Origin: Acidiphilium sp.
GTDB taxonomy: Bacteria > Pseudomonadota > Alphaproteobacteria > Acetobacterales > Acetobacteraceae
Direction: 5' to 3'
DNA: 48,520 nucleotides
Assembly (NCBI GenBank): GCA_027449105.1
Contig: DAIDMG010000005.1
Location: 1 to 48,520 of the forward strand
The notes under the pieces were generated by a model that was not told the DNA's origin, did no database searches, and saw only the letters and a program-made list of their open reading frames with translations. Both the position numbers and the translations under genes were made by a program. Shown one piece after another: positions 8,701 through 18,146 of the stretch. How positions within the stretch are numbered: the stretch's first letter is position 1; every line of letters begins with the position of its first letter.

Positions 8701-9672
8701 ATGACACGAAGCTTTCTCGCTGGCGTTGGAGGCTATTTGCCGGCGCGCATCGTCTCCAATGACGAACTTGCGACGACGATCGATACTTCCGACGCATGGA
8801 TCCGTGAACGAACCGGGATTAGCCAGCGTCACCTTGCAGACGATCGCGAGACGGCAGCGTTCATGGGCGCGGCGGCTGCGCGCGCCGCGTTGGATCATGC
8901 ACGATTGGAGGTCGGAAATGTTGACGCGATTATCGTAGCGACATCAACTCCGGACCAGGGTTTCCCATCCACGGCCGCTACGATTCAGGCGCAACTCGGT
9001 GTCACAAAGGGATTTGCGTTCGATATCTCGGCAGCTTGCTCTGGTTTTGTTTATGGACTTTCGATCGCTGATGCGATGTTGCGCACAAGACAGTGTCGCG
9101 CGGCTCTTGTTATCGGGACAGAGGTGTTTTCCCGCATCATGAACTGGCAGGATCGCAGCACCTGCGTACTCTTCGGCGATGGTGCTGGTGCTGCAGTACT
9201 GACCTGGAACGACGAGACGGGTGATGCGAGTGGTCGAGGGATAATTTCAACCCATCTTCATGCCGACGGTCGATTTGGCGACATCCTTTATATTGATGGG
9301 GCAACGGGACAGAGCACGAAACCCCAAAAGCTGGTGATGAACGGTCGCGAGGTTTTCCGCCATGCGGTTGGGAAACTTTCCGACGCTGTAGAGGAAACCC
9401 TGCGCGCAAATGGGCTGACCTCTGCCGATATCGACTGGCTGGTACCGCATCAAGCCAATCTCCGGATAATCGACGCGATGGGTAAGCGTCTGAATTTAAG
9501 GCAAGATCAGGTTGTTGTCACGGTTGACCGCCACGCCAATACTTCGGCAGCATCAATTCCGCTTGCGCTTGCCGAGGCATACGCCGATGGCCGCATCAAA
9601 CCGCGCCAACTCGTCTTAATCGAGGCACTAGGTGGAGGGCTTACTTGGGGGGCGGCATTAATTCGGGCGTGA
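8701..9672 (+). CDS. fabH: 3-oxoacyl-ACP synthase III
   Basis: FabH starts fatty acid elongation by condensing acetyl-CoA with malonyl-ACP. The catalytic triad is complete: C113 in SAACSGFVYGL, H250 in VPHQANLRII and N280 in HANTSAASIP. The protein of 323 residues has normal length. Its ATG begins two bases after the plsX stop, so both are on one message. Confidence 0.98.
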   Translation: MTRSFLAGVGGYLPARIVSNDELATTIDTSDAWIRERTGISQRHLADDRETAAFMGAAAARAALDHARLEVGNVDAIIVATSTPDQGFPSTAATIQAQLGVTKGFAFDISAACSGFVYGLSIADAMLRTRQCRAALVIGTEVFSRIMNWQDRSTCVLFGDGAGAAVLTWNDETGDASGRGIISTHLHADGRFGDILYIDGATGQSTKPQKLVMNGREVFRHAVGKLSDAVEETLRANGLTSADIDWLVPHQANLRIIDAMGKRLNLRQDQVVVTVDRHANTSAASIPLALAEAYADGRIKPRQLVLIEALGGGLTWGAALIRA

Positions 9673-9733
9673 TATAAATTCTTCGGATACTGATCGTTGT
9701 TGACCGCCAAGGAAAACTTGGTAATCTTGAAAA

Positions 9734-10042
9734 ATGAGGACGTTGACACGCGCAGCCTTGGCCCAAGCGATTTACCTAGCTGTTGGTTTGTCGCGTAACG
9801 AATCCGCGCAGTTGCTTGAGGATATGCTCGACCGGATGCGGCGGGCGCTGGCAGAAGGCGATTCCGTGAAAATCACCGGCTTTGGGACCTTTTCTGTCCG
9901 TCAAAAAGGACGTCGTGTTGGCCGGAACCCGAAAACCGGGCACGAAGTGCCAATCCTCCCCCGCCGGGTTCTGACGTTCCGGCCGAGCCATATTCTACGC
10001 GACGCGGTGGATCAGGGCCTAATGTCGGCCCCTAATCCGTGA
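9734..10042 (+). CDS. ihfA: Integration host factor alpha subunit
   Basis: This small DNA-bending protein of 102 residues has the HU/IHF fold. The flexible beta-arm [16 protein letters not shown], with the intercalating proline, and the preceding [12 protein letters not shown] are clear. Position downstream of fabH and upstream of a MerR regulator is the alphaproteobacterial ihfA context. The partner ihfB is not in this window. The 61-base gap after fabH holds a small CCAAG/CTTGG hairpin but no strong terminator. Confidence 0.96.
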   Translation: MRTLTRAALAQAIYLAVGLSRNESAQLLEDMLDRMRRALAEGDSVKITGFGTFSVRQKGRRVGRNPKTGHEVPILPRRVLTFRPSHILRDAVDQGLMSAPNP

Positions 10043-10599
10043 ACGCGAAAAATATCGGCCCTGCTTCCGGTCGCAGCCGCAAATCCGCGGAGGCGTACCG
10101 TACCATCAGTGAGGTGGCTGACGAGTTGCATGTGCCGCAACACGTCCTTAGATTCTGGGAAACAAAATTTCCGCGGATCAAGCCCCTGAAGCGTGGCGGT
10201 GGTCGCAGGTACTACCGGCCAGACGACGTGGTGCTGCTCCGAAGAATATCCGATTTGCTTTATATTCAAGGCTATACAATTAAGGGTGTGCAGCGCCTGT
10301 TGAAAGAGGGTGGGGGTATGCTCCACGAGCATATCCCGCCGGCTTCCCCCGAAGAGCGCGAGGCTGCCGAAGCTGAGCGCGTTAGGGGCCGAGGCGATGA
10401 GCCTGACCTGCTGGCGAGTCTGCCCGTCGCCGATTCAAAGCCAGCTGACAAGACGCCTGAAAAAGTGACAGAGCCTCGGCCATCGAACGCACGAGCATCC
10501 GCGCATCAACTGCCTGCAGAACAGAAACTGGCCCAAGTGCGTATCGCGCTACAGGAAACGCTCCTATTGCTGGAAGCATTGCGCGCCAGCCTTGATTGA
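10039..10599 (+). CDS. MerR-family transcriptional regulator
   Basis: The 186-residue protein starts at a GTG that overlaps the ihfA stop (GTGA). An N-terminal MerR winged helix is visible: [20 protein letters not shown] (about 23-42) and [20 protein letters not shown]. The second half is Pro/Ala/Glu-rich and low in complexity, ending in a leucine-rich helix. No metal-binding cysteine pattern is visible, so it is not a typical metal sensor. The effector and targets are unknown; coupling to ihfA is conserved in alphaproteobacteria. Confidence 0.92.
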   Translation: MNAKNIGPASGRSRKSAEAYRTISEVADELHVPQHVLRFWETKFPRIKPLKRGGGRRYYRPDDVVLLRRISDLLYIQGYTIKGVQRLLKEGGGMLHEHIPPASPEEREAAEAERVRGRGDEPDLLASLPVADSKPADKTPEKVTEPRPSNARASAHQLPAEQKLAQVRIALQETLLLLEALRASLD

Positions 10600-10664
10600 A
10601 TGAGGGGGCGCGCCTCGCGCCGCGGATGATCGCGTTCAGACGCGACATATGCGATAAGCGTCGG

Positions 10665-12689
10665 ATGTTGCGGTTTCTGATATGCCTTGCCGTACTATTT
10701 GCAATACCCTCGCTTGCACGAGCGGAAGAGAGCAACGTGGTGCGGTCGCCACAGGCGGCGGTCTCAATCGTATCTGCCAACAGCGCGGTTCAGGGTGGGG
10801 TGATCGAATTAGGTCTCCTGTTTCACCTCCAACCCGGCTGGCACATTTATTGGTCGGACCCGGGCGACGCTGGGCAGCCACCATCGATAGACTTGCTTTC
10901 GCCACGGGGCGCCAAATTGGGTGCGCTGCGATACCCCGCCCCTTCTTGGCTGCGAGCCGAAGGATTGGGTGTTTACGTTGAGACAGGGACCGTCCTATTG
11001 CCATTCACGCTGAAACTGCCTGCTCCGCCAAGTATGGCTGGGATTGCCATACATGCACGTGCGAGGTGGTTAACCTGCAATCCAAAAATCTGCATCCCGG
11101 AATCGGGAGAATTCGGCCTTCATCTGCGGTGGGGTACGCCGACGCCATCAAAGCAAGCAGCGCTGTTTGCCGCCGCAGCACATGCCGAACCGCATTCTTC
11201 ACCTTTCCGCGCTGCCATCATTCCCAACGGCGGTTTAATGATCACAGGCGCCGGCCTAGGCAAAAAAAACGTCCAGTCCGCACATTTTTATCCGTTTAGT
11301 CCCAACGTGATCGAGAATGCATCAGACCAGAAAATATCGTTTTTTAACAATGGGTTTTTTCTTCATCTTAACTTAAAGTCGCGCAAACTTAACAGCCCGT
11401 TGAAGGGTGTGATAGAAATCACGGCCCCTTCCGGCCACGTGCAGGGGCTAAGAATCGAGGCGATATCTGAAACCCGGTTTGACGTAACGCCTCACGCACC
11501 GTTCTTTGTTTGGATCGGTGCGGCGTTGCTGGGTGGTCTGATCCTCAACCTTATGCCTTGCGTCTTTCCTGTTCTAGCGATGAAAGCCTTTGCTATAGCG
11601 AAATTGGGCGTCGATGATCGCAAAGGCGCTCGGCAAGATGCCATCGCATACGCTGCTGGAGCCATCGTTGCGATGGTCGCTCTTGGTGGCGGACTGCTTG
11701 CCTTGCGCGCTGGTGGCATGGCGTTGGGCTGGGGGTTCCAATTCCAGTCGCCTACATTCGTCGCTGCGATGGCTTGGCTGGTGTTCGCGATCGGTTTGAA
11801 TTTTGTCGGCTTGTTCGAGTTTCGCATGGCCCAAGGCCTTGGCTCGGGCGTCGCGAGCCGCGGTGATCTCCTTGGCAGCTTCGCGACCGGATTGCTCGCC
11901 GTAGTCGTGGCGACGCCGTGCACTGCACCATTCATGGCTGGTGCAGTCGCTACCGCGCTGGCTGCGCCGATCGCCTTGGGGGTAAGTGTATTTGGTGCTT
12001 TGGGTGTTGGCATTTCGCTACCATTCGTATTGCTGGCTGTAATGCCCGGCGCAGGGCGTGCATTGCCTAAACCAGGGCCCTGGATGGCTAACCTGAAGCA
12101 ATTTCTGGCTTTCCCTATGTTCGCGACCGCGATCTGGCTACTGTGGCTGATGGCGACTGAAGTTGGCGCCAGCGGTGTGCTGGTGGTGGCCGTAGGGGCG
12201 CTACTGATAGCCTTTGCGCTCTGGTTGCTTCGTTTCCGGGGATGGATGTCTCGTGGCGTTGCGCTGATCAGTGCCGTCGCCGCGTTTTTTTTGCTGCCAT
12301 GTATTCCACGCCCCTCCTCGGGAACGCAGATCACCACCATTCCGGATGCTATCCCATTCTCGATGGCGAGGCTGGATGCCCTGCGTGCGGAAGGCAAGCC
12401 GGTCTTTGTCGACGTGGGCGCGGCCTGGTGCATTACCTGCCAAGTGAACGAGCGTATGGCACTTGCGCAAAGTTCTGTGCGCCAGACTTTTGCATCACAC
12501 GGAGTTACTTTGATGTACGGCAACTGGACGCGGCGGGAAAGGAACATCACTGCATTTCTTACCCGTTATCACCGCGACGGCGTGCCATTTTACGTCTATT
12601 TTCCACCCAGTCATGCCCCAGCGAAACTGCTGCCGCAGATTCTGACACCCACTATTGTTACGGAGGTAGTCGACTCATCTAGGGCATGA
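10665..12689 (+). CDS. Thiol:disulfide interchange protein, ScsB/DsbD type
   Basis: The protein moves electrons from the cytoplasm to periplasmic thiol proteins. The ORF track starts at a TTG at 10596, but ATG 10665 gives a clean signal peptide (MLRFLICLAVLFAIPSLARA), so I prefer 674 residues. The periplasmic N-terminal domain has the ScsB-like LQPGWHIYWSDPGDAG. The central membrane domain carries the two redox cysteines in NLMPCVFPVLA and VATPCTAPFMAG. The C-terminal thioredoxin domain has AAWCITCQVN (about C589 and C592). The DsbA-like gene at 18.1-18.8 kb is another thiol-redox protein but is not linked to it. No separate partner gene is adjacent. Confidence 0.93.
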   Translation: MLRFLICLAVLFAIPSLARAEESNVVRSPQAAVSIVSANSAVQGGVIELGLLFHLQPGWHIYWSDPGDAGQPPSIDLLSPRGAKLGALRYPAPSWLRAEGLGVYVETGTVLLPFTLKLPAPPSMAGIAIHARARWLTCNPKICIPESGEFGLHLRWGTPTPSKQAALFAAAAHAEPHSSPFRAAIIPNGGLMITGAGLGKKNVQSAHFYPFSPNVIENASDQKISFFNNGFFLHLNLKSRKLNSPLKGVIEITAPSGHVQGLRIEAISETRFDVTPHAPFFVWIGAALLGGLILNLMPCVFPVLAMKAFAIAKLGVDDRKGARQDAIAYAAGAIVAMVALGGGLLALRAGGMALGWGFQFQSPTFVAAMAWLVFAIGLNFVGLFEFRMAQGLGSGVASRGDLLGSFATGLLAVVVATPCTAPFMAGAVATALAAPIALGVSVFGALGVGISLPFVLLAVMPGAGRALPKPGPWMANLKQFLAFPMFATAIWLLWLMATEVGASGVLVVAVGALLIAFALWLLRFRGWMSRGVALISAVAAFFLLPCIPRPSSGTQITTIPDAIPFSMARLDALRAEGKPVFVDVGAAWCITCQVNERMALAQSSVRQTFASHGVTLMYGNWTRRERNITAFLTRYHRDGVPFYVYFPPSHAPAKLLPQILTPTIVTEVVDSSRA

Positions 12690-12910
12690 TTTGGGAACGG
12701 CATGCTGCGAACGGCAGCTTTGCACGTGCGCGGTTGATGAGTGTTCGAAGGCAGGGTTGATTCCGATCGCCGCGCCAGAGTCTGCTTGACGTACGTCGGT
12801 TCCATGGGCAGCTACACGTGGACGTGTCGCCATCATATCAGCTTAGGCCGATAGCAGCAAAACACCGAAACGAGCAGTATTATTGCGATAGCTGCATCCG
12901 GGTCGCGAAA
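12690..12910. other. Convergent gap between the ScsB/DsbD gene and metG
   Basis: About 220 bases between two stop codons. I see no gene, tRNA or strong terminator. In related genomes tatD often follows metG; it is not here. Confidence 0.5.
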
Positions 12911-14458
12911 TCACGCAGCCTCGGTAAAACGCGGAAAGAGGCCTGACGGGGCTGGTAAACGTGATCCGTCGGTCAGCGCTGATTCAAGCGCAGCTAAGTC
13001 ACGGGCGGTTGGCGGCACCGCCAGAAGGTCAAGCAATTTAGCCATCGTTGTTGGCATAAACGGTTGAAGGAGAACGCCAATAACAAGCAATGCATCACAC
13101 AAAATCCGGAGTACAGCGGCCATGCGCAGTGGATCCGCTTTACGCAATGCCCATGGTGCTTGATGGTCAATGTAAGCGTTCGCACTGCGTACCAGCTTCC
13201 ATATCTGATCCAGGGCCTCGTGCAGTGCCATGCGGTCGATCGCATCACGCACCTTATCCGGGAGCGAACGCGCGTGCGACAGCAGGAGAAAATCGGCTTC
13301 TGTCATCGGGCCATGGGGCGGGAGCGCCCCGCCCGCGTTCTTGGCGATGAAAGCCAATATACGCTGCGCGAGGTTGCCCAGGTCATTCGCCAACTCGTCG
13401 TTTAGTCGGTTAATGAGGGCCCGGCGGGAGAAATCTCCGTCGTTACCGAACGGCATCTCCCGCATGAGAAAGTAGCGCAATGGGTCAAGACCGAATTCTG
13501 CGATCAGAGGTTCGACAGGGAGTGCATTGTCGAGCGACTTGCTCATCTTCTCGCCCTCGACGGTCCACCAACCGTTCGCGAACACGCGACAAGGAAGGGG
13601 AAGGCCAGCAGCCATGAGCATTGCCGGCCAGTATACCGCGTGAAAGCGGGTTATCTCCTTGCCAACTAGGTGTAGGTTGGCTGGCCAAAAGGCCATCCGA
13701 GGCGCCTCCATATCCGGATAACCCATAGCCGTGATGTAATTGGCCAGGGCGTCGACCCAGACATACATCACATGATCCGGTGAGCCGGGAACCGGGACAC
13801 CCCAGGAGAAGCTGGTTCGGCTGATGGAAATGTCTCGAAGCCCGGCGCGGACGAAGGCGATGATCTCGTTTCGGCTCGAGGCTGGCTGGATGAACTCAGG
13901 ATTTTGGTCGTACAGCGCTAGTAGCCGATCCTGAAAGGCACTGAGTTTGAAGAAGAACGAAGGTTCGCGGACCCACTCGACCGGCGCACTGTAAGGCGAT
14001 CGTTTGATGCCGTCTGGTCCGAGGACGAGTTCGTCCTCCGCATAGAAGGCTTCGTCTCGTGTCGCGTACCAGCCCTCATAATGGCCGAGATAAACGACGC
14101 CGGCGGTTTCGAGCTTTTGCCAAAGTGCGATGCAGCCGGACTTATGCCGCATTTCGGTGGTACGGATGAAGTCATCGTTAGAAAGATTGATCGCGCGCGC
14201 CATGGCGCGGAAGGCATTGGCGTTGCGGTCCACGAACTCCTGGGGTTCTAGGCCTGCCGCCTGTGCTGCTTTTTCGATCTTCTGGCCGTGCTCATCTGTG
14301 CCGGTAAGGAAAAAAACTTCGAATCCGTCCAGCCTTTTGAATCGCGCAATCACATCGGCAGCGATTGAGCTGTATGCATGGCCGATGTGCGGTGCACCAT
14401 TCACATAGTAAATGGGTGTCGTAATATAGAACCGCGGTCGAATTCGTGGGGGGATCAT
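12911..14458 (-). CDS. metG: Methionyl-tRNA synthetase
   Basis: It charges tRNA-Met. The class I signature HIGH is exact (residues 24-27) and KMSKS is exact at 304-308. The anticodon-binding helical domain occupies the last 150 residues. There is no four-cysteine zinc knuckle in the connective peptide and no C-terminal dimerisation (Trbp111-like) domain; both features, with 515 residues, fit the short alphaproteobacterial form. The ATG overlaps the holB stop (ATGA). Confidence 0.98.
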   Translation of the reverse strand: MIPPRIRPRFYITTPIYYVNGAPHIGHAYSSIAADVIARFKRLDGFEVFFLTGTDEHGQKIEKAAQAAGLEPQEFVDRNANAFRAMARAINLSNDDFIRTTEMRHKSGCIALWQKLETAGVVYLGHYEGWYATRDEAFYAEDELVLGPDGIKRSPYSAPVEWVREPSFFFKLSAFQDRLLALYDQNPEFIQPASSRNEIIAFVRAGLRDISISRTSFSWGVPVPGSPDHVMYVWVDALANYITAMGYPDMEAPRMAFWPANLHLVGKEITRFHAVYWPAMLMAAGLPLPCRVFANGWWTVEGEKMSKSLDNALPVEPLIAEFGLDPLRYFLMREMPFGNDGDFSRRALINRLNDELANDLGNLAQRILAFIAKNAGGALPPHGPMTEADFLLLSHARSLPDKVRDAIDRMALHEALDQIWKLVRSANAYIDHQAPWALRKADPLRMAAVLRILCDALLVIGVLLQPFMPTTMAKLLDLLAVPPTARDLAALESALTDGSRLPAPSGLFPRFTEAA

Positions 14459-15453
14459 GCTGTCCGCAGTTGTTCGATTAAAAGGAGAATGGCGGCGCGT
14501 TGATCAAGGTTAAGTCCATCGACCTCTCCCTCGACCCGAGCGAGTTCCTGCCATAGGGAAGCCGCTCCATCAAGGCCACGCTGCACAATTATCGGTGCGG
14601 AGATCGTCTCAATCCCGTCTCGCGCAGCCGTGCGCAGGAGGCGACCCAGTGCAATACGCAGTTGATCGATGAAGATTACGAAACCATCCTCTGTGCGCGC
14701 GACCTGATCGCTGATTGCTCCCGCTCGCGGGGGAGTAATAGCGGTGGAGTTCAAAATCTCGATGGCCAGTTCTGAAAGATTCAGAGCATCTCCTTGGGCC
14801 ATCGCCAGCGCCCGCCCGATAGATCCGTCCGCGAGCGCTACCAATGCGTGCCGCCGATTGGAGGCAAGATCAGGTAACGCTTTGAGGACGAGATCCTCAA
14901 CGATTCGATCATCAAGCGGTTGGCAGTCCAGCCGGCGACATCGTGATCGAACGGTCGGCGGCAATCGACCGGGCGCGTGGCTTACCAGCAGCCAGATAGC
15001 CCGGTCAGGTGGATCTTCCAGCAGCTTGAGGAGACTGTTGGCTGCATTGCGGTTCATGGCTTCCGCGCCATCGACGAGTACGATGCGCCATCCTCCCTCA
15101 AATGGTGTCAAATGAAGGAAATCAGCTGCTTCCCGGACCGTGTCGACTACGATTTCGCTTTGGAGACGTTTCCGTCGCTCATCAAAGCGTCGTTCAATTA
15201 CTAGAAGATCTGGGTGTGAGCCTGCAGCGATTCGGCGAAACACAGCATGACTCGGTGCAAGCGACAAGTCTTCGGAAATGGCACCGGACAGTAGCCAGCG
15301 CGCAAAACGATAGGCGAGAGTAGCTTTGCCTATGCCCGGTGGACCGCAGATCAGCCACGCATGGTGTAGGCGTCCAGCACGTACCGAGTCCCGGAGTTTG
15401 GCGCCGGCTTCGTCCTGACCGCAAAGTTCAGGGTTTGCTCGAGGCGGTATCAC
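14455..15453 (-). CDS. holB: DNA polymerase III subunit delta'
   Basis: This is a clamp-loader AAA+ protein. It has a Walker A GPPGIGKAT (37-45), the DGAEAMNRNAANSLLKLLEDPP segment typical of the delta'/tau family, and an SRC-like VRSRCRRLDC arginine-finger motif. Length is 332 residues. It starts at a GTG that overlaps the tmk stop (GTGA), in the conserved order tmk-holB-metG. Confidence 0.95.
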   Translation of the reverse strand: MIPPRANPELCGQDEAGAKLRDSVRAGRLHHAWLICGPPGIGKATLAYRFARWLLSGAISEDLSLAPSHAVFRRIAAGSHPDLLVIERRFDERRKRLQSEIVVDTVREAADFLHLTPFEGGWRIVLVDGAEAMNRNAANSLLKLLEDPPDRAIWLLVSHAPGRLPPTVRSRCRRLDCQPLDDRIVEDLVLKALPDLASNRRHALVALADGSIGRALAMAQGDALNLSELAIEILNSTAITPPRAGAISDQVARTEDGFVIFIDQLRIALGRLLRTAARDGIETISAPIIVQRGLDGAASLWQELARVEGEVDGLNLDQRAAILLLIEQLRTA

Positions 15454-16079
15454 GGGCGTCCAAGCTTCGTTTGGATCGCGTCGAACATCAACCTGGTGAT
15501 GTCCTCGATTTCGGCGGCTGCATCAATCAATAGGCACCGATCGGGGTTGTCCATCGCGATTGCGCGGAAACCGGCAGCTACCCGGGCCGCAAAGGCAGGA
15601 GTGAATCGCTCGTAACGGTCAAGAGCCCCTTGCCGGTTACTGAGGCGGGCGAGCGCCGAATCGGGGGATAAATCGAGAATGAACGTGAGGTCAGGGTCGA
15701 GCCCGATCATACTTGAGAGAAGTCTGATCGACATTAGGTCAACACCAAGGCCATAGCCCTGATAGGCTAATGTTGAATCAACGTATCGATCACAAAGTAC
15801 AATTTTACCCTGCATTAGCGCTGGTCTTATCAGGTGCGCGACGTGATCGGCCCGGGCGGCAAATACCAGCAGAGTGTCGGCCAGCGGATCGAGTACGGTC
15901 GCTGGATCTAACATGACCTCGCGAATGGCTTCAGCGCCGGGCGTTCCACCGGGTTCGCGGGTCGTGACGACGCAGTGGCCAGATCCCCGCAGCCTTTCGG
16001 CCAGATGAAGCAATTGAGTGGACTTTCCCACTGCTTCGCCACCCTCGATAGTGATCAGGAGACCACGGGAAATCATCAC
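15450..16079 (-). CDS. tmk: Thymidylate kinase
   Basis: It phosphorylates dTMP to dTDP. The P-loop GGEAVGKST (13-21), the TREPGGTPGAEAIRE motif and DRYVDSTLAYQG are all canonical. Length 209 is normal. The start is either GTG 16079 or the ATG one codon later. Only 10 bases separate it from the rlpA-like gene upstream; the D-alanyl-D-alanine carboxypeptidase gene that often sits between them in alphaproteobacteria is missing. Confidence 0.97.
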   Translation of the reverse strand: MMISRGLLITIEGGEAVGKSTQLLHLAERLRGSGHCVVTTREPGGTPGAEAIREVMLDPATVLDPLADTLLVFAARADHVAHLIRPALMQGKIVLCDRYVDSTLAYQGYGLGVDLMSIRLLSSMIGLDPDLTFILDLSPDSALARLSNRQGALDRYERFTPAFAARVAAGFRAIAMDNPDRCLLIDAAAEIEDITRLMFDAIQTKLGRP

Positions 16080-16089
16080 CGACTCCGCC

Positions 16090-16989
16090 TTAACGCACAG
16101 TGATTTCGGGGTTCGGGATACCCCGATCGAGCACTCGCCTGAAGGCCGAATCTGCCGCCGTCACCGAGTGATAAGGGCCCACCCTGATTGTGTAGAGCGT
16201 CCGGCCGGTACCTTGAACTGGCACAATCCCGGCAGGCATTGTTCCGAGCTTCGCCCGGATTCCATACGCATCGGGAGCGCTACCGAAGCCATTGATCGAG
16301 ACATAGAGTGGTCCGGGATCTGGGGCTGTGTTCTCAAGTCGACCATTCAAGGATGTTCGTGCCTGGGGTAACTTCGATGAAAATTTATGCTGTACGGCGT
16401 TTGCGATGTTGCCCGCAGTGCCCGCCGCGCCTGGGGGCGGTGGTAAGGCTCTTGCCTGAACGGTTGCTATCGGAACGGCGACGATTTGCGTCGGCCTCCG
16501 AATTGAAGCCCGGAGAGCGGCTGAACGTCGAACCAGCAACTGTACTCTGACTTCAACAACACCACCGCGCGGGAATTCCAGCAGTTCTGCAACTTTTCTG
16601 GTAACGGCGATCAAGCGCCCAGATTGCATCGGCCCTCGATCGTTAACCCGGATTACTATTGCGCGTCCGTTGACCAAATCGGTTAGTCGTACAAGCGATG
16701 GTAGCGGGAGGACGGGACTTTCCGCAGTTAGCGCGGATTGGGAAAACACCTCTCCATCTGTTGTCATTGCTTCGTGTCCTGGAGGGATAATGATCGCCAA
16801 ACCGGTTTTATTATAGGAATCGAAATTACGCGGATAATGCCACATACCACCCGACTGGTACGGGGGACCTATGACCACATGAATCGCCGCTGCGTCTGTA
16901 TTAGCTTTGTTGCGGCCAAGCCAAGCGCAGCCACCGACCAAAAGGCTCGGAAGAAGCATAAAAGCAACCGCGCTGGCCTGTCGTATCAT
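16090..16989 (-). CDS. rlpA: RlpA-like septal lipoprotein with DPBB and SPOR domains
   Basis: This is a lipoprotein of 299 residues: signal peptide with lipobox LVGG-C21. A double-psi beta-barrel follows, with the DGE motif of TTDGEVFSQSALTAE and the catalytic-type IVIRVNDRGPMQSGRLI. A low-complexity linker leads to a C-terminal SPOR domain (about 225-299), which binds denuded glycan at the septum. RlpA proteins cleave naked glycan strands or organise the outer membrane at division. It overlaps mltB by four bases, so two murein-acting proteins are co-made. Confidence 0.88.
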   Translation of the reverse strand: MIRQASAVAFMLLPSLLVGGCAWLGRNKANTDAAAIHVVIGPPYQSGGMWHYPRNFDSYNKTGLAIIIPPGHEAMTTDGEVFSQSALTAESPVLPLPSLVRLTDLVNGRAIVIRVNDRGPMQSGRLIAVTRKVAELLEFPRGGVVEVRVQLLVRRSAALRASIRRPTQIVAVPIATVQARALPPPPGAAGTAGNIANAVQHKFSSKLPQARTSLNGRLENTAPDPGPLYVSINGFGSAPDAYGIRAKLGTMPAGIVPVQGTGRTLYTIRVGPYHSVTAADSAFRRVLDRGIPNPEITVR

Positions 16990-17948
16990 CCCAGGATAGA
17001 CCGGCCCAAATCGCCGACGGCAAGAGCGTAAAGGTCTGAGGCGTTGTATCTGCGGATCACTCTAAAATTGGCATAGACGAGAAATGCTGCTCCATGCGGG
17101 CCATCCGGTAGCAAGAGCGATGCCTTTGTGTCCCAGGGTAGTGGTGCGGCGCCTGGGAGACGGTGTACGCCTAGTGCTTGCCAGTGGCGAAGCGACAAGA
17201 AACGGTTTTCCCCTGCCACGCGATCGTCAAACCCGTCCGGTAGAAGGACCTGCTCGCTTGAGGGGAATCCAGCCTGCCAACCTGCCTTATGAAGGTAATT
17301 GGCAATTGATGCGAGGCTATCGGGGATTGATGTCCATATATTCGGCCGACCGCGGCCCGAAAAATCAACGGCCGTATCAAGGTATACGCTGGGCATAAAT
17401 TGGGGTTGCCCCATTGCGCCAGCCCACGAGCCGCGCAACATCGAAAGCGGCGCATCTCCGCGAGCCGCGATACGCATGGCGGCGATTACCTCGCTGGTAA
17501 AATACTCGCTGTTGTCGAACCACGCGAGTGTCACGAGCGCGTCAACCACGTGGAAGCTGCCTTGGATTCTGCCGAAGTTACTTTCGATGCCCCATATCCC
17601 CATAATGGGCGCAGCCTGGACGCCGAAACGGCGCTTAACCGCGGCTATCAGATTCGCATTTTCTGCTAGTTCCTGTTGGCCGGTCGCGATGCGCACCGGC
17701 GTTACTGTCAGGGCACGGTATTGCGACCAAGTGAGCGTGAACTCCGGCTGGTGTTGATCCAATTTTATGACGGCCTGGTTCGGGGTGATCTCGGCAAGTG
17801 CGGCGTCGGCGATGCGGGACGGGATTCCGTCTTGTCGTGCGCGGCGGTGCAGCGTCCCCACAAATTTCTCGAAATTGGACGCGCTGGCTTGTTGCGCGGT
17901 TGCGGTAGCCAACAGAGGCAGTGAGGTTATGATGGTTCGACGGCGCAT
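16986..17948 (-). CDS. mltB: Lytic murein transglycosylase B family
   Basis: It cleaves the glycan strand of peptidoglycan with formation of 1,6-anhydro-MurNAc. The 320-residue protein has an N-terminal signal peptide (MRRRTIITSLPLLATATAQQASA) without a lipobox cysteine. The catalytic glutamate is E122 in GIWGIESNFGRIQG, followed by GAMGQPQFMPSVY. There is no C-terminal peptidoglycan-binding repeat, so it is the short, soluble periplasmic form. It is the first gene of the mltB-rlpA-tmk-holB-metG run. Confidence 0.94.
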   Translation of the reverse strand: MRRRTIITSLPLLATATAQQASASNFEKFVGTLHRRARQDGIPSRIADAALAEITPNQAVIKLDQHQPEFTLTWSQYRALTVTPVRIATGQQELAENANLIAAVKRRFGVQAAPIMGIWGIESNFGRIQGSFHVVDALVTLAWFDNSEYFTSEVIAAMRIAARGDAPLSMLRGSWAGAMGQPQFMPSVYLDTAVDFSGRGRPNIWTSIPDSLASIANYLHKAGWQAGFPSSEQVLLPDGFDDRVAGENRFLSLRHWQALGVHRLPGAAPLPWDTKASLLLPDGPHGAAFLVYANFRVIRRYNASDLYALAVGDLGRSILG

Positions 17949-18146
17949 ATGAGTCTTGTGCCATGGTGCGCCCGGAGACGGAAGATCAATATCAATGGTC
18001 TTCAGTCGCAGCTAAAGGAATTTCCGAACGAGTTTGGAACCGCATTATGCGACAACAACGAGGGGAGCAGGGTCATCAGCCTGCACTTCAACCGGGTATC
18101 CGCCCGACATTCCTGTGACACTGAAGCATGAAAGCGTGGTCGATAC
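17949..18146. other. Gap upstream of mltB
   Basis: About 200 bases between the dsbA-like stop and the mltB start, both on the minus strand. The mltB promoter should lie here. No gene or clear element is visible. Confidence 0.4.

Noticed and set aside
9707-9721. CCAAG-GAAAA-CTTGG hairpin before ihfA as a regulatory element
   Set aside because: A 5-bp stem occurs by chance, and no matching operator is known to me.
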